Source of the DNA: Sedimentisphaerales bacterium
Lineage (GTDB): Bacteria > Planctomycetota > Phycisphaerae > Sedimentisphaerales > SM23-30
Assembly: GCA_030634605.1 (NCBI GenBank)
Contig: DAOWAK010000127.1
Coordinates: forward strand, 1 to 5,263
Length of the DNA: 5,263 nt
Direction of reading: 5' to 3'
Below the pieces are notes generated by a model, which saw nothing but the letters and a program-made list of their open reading frames with translations, was not told the DNA's origin and did not search any database. Position numbers and translations under genes: made by a program. The first letter of the stretch is position 1. Each line of letters opens with the position of its first letter. Below are positions 1 through 4,475 of this stretch, one piece after another.

Positions 1-30
1 AATGTTAAGTTTATCTTCTTTGTCACTCAT
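1..30 (-). CDS. 5' end of an unidentified gene downstream of the sigma factor (partial)
   Basis: An ATG at 30-28 on the minus strand opens a frame that stays open to the window edge. It reads MSDKEDKLNI, a charged, hydrophilic start. It lies 23 bases after the sigma-factor stop, in the same direction. Two ATGs closer to that stop (57-55 and 52-50) run into stops within 2 and 9 codons, so the ATG at 30 is the only one that can lead to a gene here. The ribosome binding site is weak (GGTAAAAATC before ATG). In many bacteria the gene after an ECF sigma factor encodes its anti-sigma factor, so that is the first guess from position. Ten residues cannot show it. Confidence 0.4.
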   Translation of the reverse strand, partial: MSDKEDKLNI

Positions 31-53
31 GATTTTTACCGGGGAATGTCATT

Positions 54-710
54 TCATTTTAGCCGTTCCCGGACCGCCAATCGTGCCCGGAACAGCCGGC
101 TTTTCACCGTGCCCACCGGAACTTCCAGAATTTCGGCGATCTGACGGTAATCCAACTCTTCCACATCCCGCAGAACAATCACCGCCCGGCTGATCGGTTC
201 CAGTTGCTCCAGCGCCTTGAGCACGTTTTGGTGCTCTTCATTAATCTGTACCTGGCGGGCCGGTGCCGGCGACTGCCCGTCTGGGAGTTCCAGCAAGCCA
301 TCCGCTTGATGCCCCGTCGTTTGTCCTAAAGCATCCAGCGACGAAAACCGCACTGTCTTGCGTCGGCGATGAAAATTGATACACAAATTCATCCCAATCC
401 GGAACAACCATGTATAAAAACCGGAGTTGCCCCGGAACCTGCTCAAGCCCTGCAGGGCCCGGACAAACGCGTCCTGGGTAAGCTCCTGGGCGTCGTCATA
501 GTTGTAAACCATCCGCAAAACCGCATTGAACAGCCGATGCTGATGTCTTTCTATCAGCTCGGCAAAAGCAGCCATTTCTCCGTTGCGGCATCGGCGGACC
601 AGCAACTCATCTGTCAACGCCGAAGCGGCTTTATCCTGGTCCATCTGTGCATTCTGACCCATAAAGTGCCCACCGGTTCCCTGGGAAAAAAGAATTTTTA
701 CGTTCTCCAT
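54..710 (-). CDS. ECF-family RNA polymerase sigma factor (sigma-70 family, regions 2 and 4)
   Basis: Alternative sigma factor that would direct RNA polymerase to a specific promoter set. From the chosen start the protein is 218 residues. Region 2 spans about 36-118, with DDAQELTQDAF (72-82, core binding and -10 recognition) and FYTWLFRI (98-105), followed by a basic HRRRK. A low-complexity linker (about 119-154) contains no sigma region 3, as expected for ECF factors. Region 4 spans about 155-218 and includes the helix-turn-helix LDYRQIAEILEVPVGTVKSR (186-205). The frame is open up to an ATG at 749. I prefer the ATG at 710, because it has AGGA five bases upstream and a plausible promoter -10 lies between 749 and 710. 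ATGs at 662 and 644 are later alternatives that would still keep region 2. The N-terminal 35 residues are unlike other ECF factors I know and may not be translated. The regulon cannot be told from sequence. The family call is secure; the start is moderately sure. Confidence 0.93.
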   Translation of the reverse strand: MENVKILFSQGTGGHFMGQNAQMDQDKAASALTDELLVRRCRNGEMAAFAELIERHQHRLFNAVLRMVYNYDDAQELTQDAFVRALQGLSRFRGNSGFYTWLFRIGMNLCINFHRRRKTVRFSSLDALGQTTGHQADGLLELPDGQSPAPARQVQINEEHQNVLKALEQLEPISRAVIVLRDVEELDYRQIAEILEVPVGTVKSRLFRARLAVRERLK

Positions 711-737
711 ATTCGTCCTATAACCTTTGTCTGCTGT

Positions 738-766
738 ATCTTGGCACATTTGCCGCCTTAAGTCAA
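738..766 (-). promoter_or_regulatory. Putative promoter of the sigma-factor gene
   Basis: On the minus strand TTGACT (766-761) matches the -35 consensus at 5 of 6 bases. It is followed after 17 bases by CAAGAT (743-738), which matches the -10 at only 3 of 6. Transcription would start near 731, giving a leader of about 20 bases that contains the AGGA at 719-716 before the ATG at 710. If real, it rules out the upstream ATG at 749. The weak -10 makes this tentative. Confidence 0.35.
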
Positions 767-792
767 CGGAGTTTTGGGCATCCCACCCTCAG

Positions 793-886
793 TGAACTTT
801 CGCAGTTTTACGTTTCGTTAATTGCACTCCAGCAGGGTCTTTAGGACGGTTTTTAATAAAATGTGCTTTCGTAAAGTTCATTGAAC
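793..886. repeat. TGAAC repeats: inverted TGAACTTT/AAAGTTCA pair and GTTCATTGAAC palindrome
   Basis: TGAACTTT at 793-800 is repeated in exact inverted form as AAAGTTCA at 873-880. The second arm overlaps a perfect palindrome, GTTCA-T-TGAAC (876-886), which places a third TGAAC at 882-886. Such spaced half-sites resemble operators. The first copy also resembles an ECF -35 (TGAACT, 17 bases, then CGTT at 816-819, reading toward purB). No regulator can be assigned. Confidence 0.4.
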
Positions 887-1004
887 CTGCTTAAAATTGT
901 CGTCCGCCTAGCCAAAAAGGCCCTGCCAAACCGAAACCCAACCGAGCCACTCAAGAAAAAGTGCGAAACCGCACCCTCAGAAACTCCCTAAGGACGATTT
1001 CTAA
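843..1004 (+). repeat. Imperfect direct repeat AGGACG(G/A)TTT(T/C)TAA
   Basis: Fourteen-base units at 843-856 and 991-1004 agree at 12 of 14 positions and are 148 bases apart. Only the two end units are repeated, not the sequence between them. They contain an AGGA like a ribosome binding site, but neither is followed at usable distance by a credible gene. They could be regulator sites or chance. Confidence 0.25.
961..974 (-). terminator. Small perfect hairpin with U-tract on the minus strand
   Basis: GTGCG-AAAC-CGCAC folds into a perfect 5-bp stem with a 4-base loop. Read on the minus strand it is followed by TTTTTCTT (960-953), the shape of a weak intrinsic terminator. It could stop transcripts entering from antisense to purB before they reach the sigma gene. 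The stem is short and no minus-strand gene lies directly upstream, so the function is uncertain. Confidence 0.3.
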
Positions 1005-1064
1005 CAGTTTACCTGTCAATAAAAAGTGGTTTTGGTCGTTGGATCCGCAAGCTTTGGATAAATA

Positions 1065-1093
1065 TTGACCGTCATAAGTGATGGCGTTAGACT
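1065..1093 (+). promoter_or_regulatory. Putative purB promoter predicting a leaderless mRNA
   Basis: TTGACC (1065-1070, 5 of 6 to the -35 consensus) and TAGACT (1088-1093, 4 of 6 to the -10) are separated by exactly 17 bases. Transcription usually starts about 7 bases after the -10, here at about 1100, which is the A of the purB ATG. No Shine-Dalgarno sequence precedes that ATG (the bases before it are ACTGTTTTT). Promoter spacing and missing ribosome binding site agree on leaderless translation. Confidence 0.55.
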
Positions 1094-1099
1094 GTTTTT

Positions 1100-2539
1100 A
1101 TGAATAGCAAAAATTACGACAAATACGAAAATCCCCTCGTTAGCCGTTATGGTTCGGACGAAATGTTGACCATCTTTTCGCCGCAGTTCAAATTCAGCAC
1201 CTGGCGTCGGCTCTGGCTAGCCCTGGCTGAGGGTCAATCCGAGCTTGGATTGACCATTACCAAAAAACAACTCGCCGCCATGCGTCGTCACCTTGATGAC
1301 ATCGACTTCAAAAAAGCCGCTCGTTACGAGAAGAAGTTCCGCCACGACGTCATGGCCCACGTGCACACTTTTGGCGACGCTGCTCCGGATGCCCGGGCTA
1401 TTATCCACCTGGGGGCTACCAGTGCTTACGTCGGCGACAACACCGACCTTATACAGATGCGCAAAGCCCTGGAACTTGTGCGAGCCCGGCTGGTACAGGT
1501 GATCGATCGGCTGGGAAAATTCTCCCGTCGCTATCGCAAGCTGCCCACCCTGGGTTACACGCATTTCCAACCCGCCCAGCTAACCACCGTCGGCAAACGG
1601 GCCACCTTGTGGGGTTATGATTTTGTGTCGGATATTGAGGAAGTTCAGCATCGTCTGGAAACCATGGTTTTTCGGGGTGTCAAAGGCACCACCGGCACCC
1701 AGGCTTCTTATCTGAAACTTTTTGACGGCGACCATCGCAAGGTCAAGCGTCTGGACAAGTTCGTCGCTAAAAAACTGGGCTTCGACAAAGTTGCACCCGT
1801 AACCGGCCAGACCTACAACCGCAAAATTGACGCCAACATCCTGGCGTCACTTTCCGCCGTCGCCCAATCGGCCCACAAATTCGCCAACGATATTCGCCTG
1901 CTGGCCCATCTGAAACAGATCGAGGAGCCTTTCGAAAAAAACCAGATCGGCTCATCCGCCATGGCTTACAAACGCAACCCCATGCGTTGTGAACGAATAA
2001 CCTCGCTGGCCCGTTACGTCATCAGTCTGGCCGATTCACCCGCCATGACTGCCGCCGAGCAGTGGTTCGAACGCACCCTTGACGATTCCGCCAACAAACG
2101 CCTGGCCGTCCCGGAAGCATTTCTGGCGGTGGACGCTATTCTGGGCATCCTGACCAACGTGCTGGACGGACTGGTTGTTTATCCCAGGGTTATCGCCGCT
2201 GCCGTTGATGCGGAACTGCCCTTCATGGCTACCGAGGACATCCTCATGGCTGCCGTTCAGACGGGCGGCGACCGACAGGAACTGCACGAAATCATCCGTA
2301 AACACAGCCACGCCGCCGCCGATCAGGTAAAAAACCACGGTCGCAAAAACGACCTCATCGAACGACTTAAAAACGACCCCGCATTCAAAGCTGTCGATTT
2401 CAAAGACGTAATGAAACCGGCAAAATACATCGGCCGCGCTCCCGAACAGGTTGATGAATTCCTTGCCGAAGCCATTACCCCCATCAAACGAAAATTCGGC
2501 CGTTACGCCAAAGTGGCCGACGTCGAACTGAAAGTGTAA
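1100..2539 (+). CDS. purB: Adenylosuccinate lyase, human-type
   Basis: Cytosolic enzyme of the fumarase/aspartase superfamily. It releases fumarate from SAICAR to give AICAR, and from adenylosuccinate to give AMP. The protein has 479 residues, close to human ADSL (484) and longer than the B. subtilis type (about 430). Recognised blocks are RHDVMAHVHTFG (81-92), IIHLGATSAYVGDNTDLI (101-118), PTLGYTHFQPAQLTTVGKR (149-167), FRGVKGTTGTQAS (191-203), the signature loop GSSAMAYKRNP (284-294) and QWFERTLDDSAN (321-332). By alignment from memory, H155 corresponds to the general acid, S285 to the catalytic base on the mobile loop, and H82 to a phosphate/substrate-site histidine. Many blocks are nearly word-for-word those of human ADSL. 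One oddity is Ala289, where relatives have Pro (GSSAMPYKRNP). The ATG at 1100 has no SD and sits at the expected transcription start. pyrE follows after 42 bases. The function is very secure. Confidence 0.97.
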   Translation: MNSKNYDKYENPLVSRYGSDEMLTIFSPQFKFSTWRRLWLALAEGQSELGLTITKKQLAAMRRHLDDIDFKKAARYEKKFRHDVMAHVHTFGDAAPDARAIIHLGATSAYVGDNTDLIQMRKALELVRARLVQVIDRLGKFSRRYRKLPTLGYTHFQPAQLTTVGKRATLWGYDFVSDIEEVQHRLETMVFRGVKGTTGTQASYLKLFDGDHRKVKRLDKFVAKKLGFDKVAPVTGQTYNRKIDANILASLSAVAQSAHKFANDIRLLAHLKQIEEPFEKNQIGSSAMAYKRNPMRCERITSLARYVISLADSPAMTAAEQWFERTLDDSANKRLAVPEAFLAVDAILGILTNVLDGLVVYPRVIAAAVDAELPFMATEDILMAAVQTGGDRQELHEIIRKHSHAAADQVKNHGRKNDLIERLKNDPAFKAVDFKDVMKPAKYIGRAPEQVDEFLAEAITPIKRKFGRYAKVADVELKV

Positions 2540-2561
2540 GTTTTCGCACAGCGGCAGCTCC

Positions 2562-2577
2562 TTTCCAAAACAGGAAA
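2562..2577 (+). promoter_or_regulatory. pyrE ribosome binding site inside a small hairpin
   Basis: AGGAAA (2572-2577) is a good Shine-Dalgarno site, with its AGGA six bases before the pyrE ATG at 2582, and it fixes that start. TTTCC (2562-2566) can pair with GGAAA (2573-2577) across a 6-base loop, covering the SD. The stem has only 2 G-C pairs, so the hairpin would be weak and may matter little at growth temperature. Confidence 0.45.
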
Positions 2578-2581
2578 TTTT

Positions 2582-3253
2582 ATGCAGAACTACAAAACCG
2601 AATTTATTGAGTTTCTCGTAGTCTCAGGGGTGTTGACCTTTGGTGATTTCGTTACCAAAAGCGGCCGACGCACCCCTTATTTCGTCAACACCGGCAATTA
2701 CCGCACCGGCGAACAACTTGCCCAACTGGGTCGGTTTTACGCCGCCGCCATAATCGAACACTGGCAGAGCAACTTCGACAACCTCTACGGTCCGGCCTAC
2801 AAAGGAATCCCCCTGGCGGTAACTGCCGCCATCGCCCTGCAAAGTGAACACCGCCATAATGTTTCAGTTACCTACAACCGTAAAGAAGCCAAGGATCACG
2901 GCGAAAGAGGTTCGCTCATCGGCCACCAGTACCAAGGCAGCGAACGCGTCGTCATTATCGAAGACGTCATCACCGCCGGAACCAGCGTCCGTGAAACCAT
3001 GGACATGCTTGCCGCCTCTGAAAAACCATCCGTTACCGGCGTGATTGTTTCGGTGGATCGCATGGAACGAGGCCAAGGGGATCTGACCGCTATCGAGGAG
3101 GTTAAGAAAGAATTCGGCTTTGACGTTTTTTCCATCGTCAACGTCCGCGAAATAATCGCTCATCTGCACAACCGTCCCCTCAACAACCGGGTGCACATCG
3201 ACGACGTTCTGAAAAGCCGCATGGAGCGGTATCTCCGCGAATTTGGAGGCTGA
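2582..3253 (+). CDS. pyrE: Orotate phosphoribosyltransferase
   Basis: Cytosolic type I phosphoribosyltransferase of de novo pyrimidine synthesis. It joins orotate and PRPP to give OMP and pyrophosphate. The protein has 223 residues, slightly longer than the E. coli enzyme (213) and of its type. Visible motifs are KSGRRTPYFVNTGNY (26-40, orotate side), YGPAYKGIPLA (69-79), the mobile catalytic loop YNRKEAKDHGERG (98-110, with K101, K104 and H106) and the PRPP-binding motif VVIIEDVITAGTSV (123-136, with the acidic pair E127-D128). In E. coli the pair is DD; E-D is a usual variant. The start is fixed by AGGAAA just upstream. It lies 42 bases after purB in the same direction with no promoter or terminator seen between them, so the two are probably co-transcribed. 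No UMP-synthase (OMP decarboxylase) fusion is present. Confidence 0.96.
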   Translation: MQNYKTEFIEFLVVSGVLTFGDFVTKSGRRTPYFVNTGNYRTGEQLAQLGRFYAAAIIEHWQSNFDNLYGPAYKGIPLAVTAAIALQSEHRHNVSVTYNRKEAKDHGERGSLIGHQYQGSERVVIIEDVITAGTSVRETMDMLAASEKPSVTGVIVSVDRMERGQGDLTAIEEVKKEFGFDVFSIVNVREIIAHLHNRPLNNRVHIDDVLKSRMERYLREFGG

Positions 3254-3330
3254 ACTGAACGAGGCCGATCACGAATCGACGAAAAATAGCATTCGACGAT
3301 CTGGATTAGATTGTCACCGAAATTCAATTA

Positions 3331-3366
3331 CTGCACGAGCGAAGCAGCGCGATGGTTGGCCACCGC
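3331..3366 (-). terminator. Tandem hairpins in the convergent gap after pyrE and the epimerase
   Basis: On the minus strand, just after the epimerase stop, GCGGTGG-CCAA-CCATCGC (3366-3349) forms a 7-bp stem with one G-U wobble. The next bases form a weaker 4-bp stem, CTGC/GCAG (3347-3331). Neither is followed by a T-tract in either direction, so this is not a classical intrinsic terminator. Placement between convergent genes is the main argument. Confidence 0.3.
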
Positions 3367-3374
3367 AAACTTAC

Positions 3375-4313
3375 TTAGCCCAGGTTTTCCTTGTACCAGT
3401 CAATCGCCCGGCGGATGCCTTCGTCAAAAGTTACAGCCGGTTCGTAGCCGATCACCTTCTTGGCTAGTGACACATCTGCCAGTGAATGCTTAATGTCGCC
3501 TTCCCGCGGAGGGGCGTAATTCGGAGCGATGTCCTTGCCCAGCAGTTCCTTGATGGTGTTGACCACCGTGTTGACCGAAACCGCGTTGGCGGTGGAAATG
3601 TTCACTGCTTCACCGTGGGTTTCCGCAGCGGTGGCAGCTTTCCAGTTGGCGTTCATCACATTCTCAATAAAGGTAAAGCCGCGGGTCTGTTCACCGTCGT
3701 CGAAGATGGTGGGGGGGGTGTCCCGCATCAGCGCCGAGACAAAAAGCGGAACAGCAGCCGCGTACTGACTGGTGGGGTCCTGACGCGGGCCGAACACATT
3801 GTAATAACGCAGACTGATAGTCTGCAAACCGTAAGTTGCATAATAAGCTTTGTTGTAAATTTCTCCGATAGCTTTGCTGGCCCCGTAAGGACTGATCGGT
3901 GCAATCGGCAAACCTTCGTGCTGGGGCAGCACATCACTTTCGCCGTAGATGGATGAACTCGAAGCAAAAACCAACCGCTTCACTTGGGCCGCTCGGCACG
4001 CCTCCAGCACATTCAGCATCCCGGTTACATTAACATCGTGAGTGGTTCGCGGTTCCTTGATCGACCGTGGCACCGAACCCAAAGCTGCCAGATGATATAC
4101 CACTTCTACCGAGTCCATGCTGCGCTTGACGGCCTCCTCATCACGAATATCACCTTCGACCACCTCGATCTGGTCGGCAATCTCAGCCAGGTTCTCACGT
4201 TTGCCGGTCTCAAAGTTATCCAGCACCCGCACCTGCTGATCTTTTTCCAACAGAAAGCGAACCATATTGCTGCCGATAAATCCCGCACCCCCGGTTATCA
4301 ATGCCAATGTCAT
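3375..4313 (-). CDS. NAD-dependent UDP-sugar 4-epimerase, extended SDR (UDP-GlcNAc 4-epimerase-like)
   Basis: Cytosolic extended short-chain dehydrogenase of the GalE/WbpP/TviC group. It would invert C4 of a UDP-hexose through a bound-NAD keto intermediate, giving precursors for surface polysaccharide or O-antigen. The protein has 312 residues. It shows the Rossmann motif TGGAGFIG (7-14), D32 for the NAD ribose, GDIRD (54-58), HLAALGSVPRS (74-84), FASSSSIYG (117-124) and catalytic Y143-x3-K147 (SPYGASKAIGE). NVFGPRQDP (172-180) and the C-terminal HSLAD (276-280) resemble WbpP. In that family a small residue here (S277, opposite Tyr299 of E. coli GalE) admits N-acetylated sugars, so UDP-GlcNAc/GalNAc is the likelier substrate. 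Oddities are TRGF (210-213), where relatives have RDF, and a run of eight C in the coding strand (3718-3711). GGAAAGGA upstream supports the start. The fold is sure; the exact substrate is inferred. Other members of the group, such as UDP-glucuronate epimerases, remain possible. Confidence 0.9.
   Translation of the reverse strand: MTLALITGGAGFIGSNMVRFLLEKDQQVRVLDNFETGKRENLAEIADQIEVVEGDIRDEEAVKRSMDSVEVVYHLAALGSVPRSIKEPRTTHDVNVTGMLNVLEACRAAQVKRLVFASSSSIYGESDVLPQHEGLPIAPISPYGASKAIGEIYNKAYYATYGLQTISLRYYNVFGPRQDPTSQYAAAVPLFVSALMRDTPPTIFDDGEQTRGFTFIENVMNANWKAATAAETHGEAVNISTANAVSVNTVVNTIKELLGKDIAPNYAPPREGDIKHSLADVSLAKKVIGYEPAVTFDEGIRRAIDWYKENLG
3711..3718. repeat. Homopolymer tract of eight G (C in the coding strand) inside the epimerase gene
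   Basis: Eight consecutive G on the plus strand encode T199-P200-P201 of the epimerase as ACC CCC CCC on the minus strand. A gain or loss of one base here would shift the frame about two thirds of the way through the protein. Other codons for Thr and Pro would have broken the run. Confidence 0.7.
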
Positions 4314-4470
4314 CTGTTATTGTCCTTTCCTCAAAAAAACCTGTTAGTTAAAGGTTAGTTTTTGTCAATTAATTGTTATCGATTAATTCAGCGTTTTTCC
4401 AACTTGATCGTATAGGCATTTGTATTTAACTACTTATTTTGAAAGGGTTAAGCGAACGAAGGAAGCGTCG
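4314..4470 (-). promoter_or_regulatory. AT-rich gap between tatD and the epimerase, with a possible epimerase promoter
   Basis: This 157-base gap is richer in A/T than the genes around it. On the minus strand a perfect -35 TTGACA (4368-4363) is followed after 16 bases by a poor -10 TAACAG (4346-4341), which would start transcription near 4334, just before the epimerase SD (GGAAAGGA, 4330-4323). A palindrome CAATTAATTG (4366-4375) overlaps the -35, and ATTAATT recurs at 4368-4374 and 4382-4388, so an operator is possible. The distance suggests that the epimerase is not simply translated from the tatD transcript. Confidence 0.35.
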
Positions 4471-4475
4471 TTAGC
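4452..4475 (-). terminator. Weak hairpin at the tatD stop codon
   Basis: Positions 4452-4459 can pair with 4468-4475 (GCGAACGA with TCGTTAGC, one G-A mismatch on the plus strand) around an 8-base loop. The stem includes the tatD stop codon at 4473-4471. On the minus strand it is followed by TTAACCCTTTC rather than a T-tract, so it is at best a poor intrinsic terminator. Confidence 0.25.

Larger units (their letters stand above)
711..1099. other. Long divergent intergenic region between the sigma gene and purB
   Basis: About 390 bases with no convincing gene. They contain a possible sigma-gene promoter (738-766), three copies of TGAAC including an 11-base palindrome (876-886), an imperfect direct repeat around AGGACG (843-856 and 991-1004), a perfect 5-bp hairpin (961-974) and the purB promoter (1065-1093). 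The only start-stop frame with a distant SD-like AGGA is a 7-codon ORF at 860-883, which is not convincing. The length is unusual next to the 42-base purB-pyrE gap. A small RNA or operator array is possible but not shown. Confidence 0.6.

Noticed and set aside
711..749. N-terminal extension of the sigma factor to the ATG at 749
   Set aside because: The ATG at 710 has a good AGGA and a possible promoter -10 lies between the two ATGs. The added 13 residues show no conserved feature.
841..856. GTCTTTAGGAC followed by GGTTTTT as an intrinsic terminator
   Set aside because: The stem is only 3 bp (GTC/GAC) and would not be stable.
860..883. Tiny ORF MCFRKVH with AGGA upstream, considered as a leader peptide for purB
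   Set aside because: The AGGA is about 13 bases from the ATG, too far for a good site. The peptide has no run of regulatory codons, and no attenuator structure follows.
1767..1955. Opposite-strand open frames inside purB, pyrE, the epimerase and tatD
   Set aside because: They lie wholly within well-recognised genes and show no family motifs; they are by-products of the codon use of the real genes.
3276..3299. Direct repeat TCGACGA with a 17-base period after pyrE
   Set aside because: Seven bases repeated only twice in a short gap is within chance, and no third unit exists, so this is not an array.
3243..3467. A plus-strand frame starting at a TTG that overlaps the end of pyrE (MEAELNEADHE...)
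   Set aside because: The first dozen residues look coding-like, but it overlaps the pyrE end, runs about 90 bases over the opposite-strand epimerase and resembles no family. It is most likely chance.
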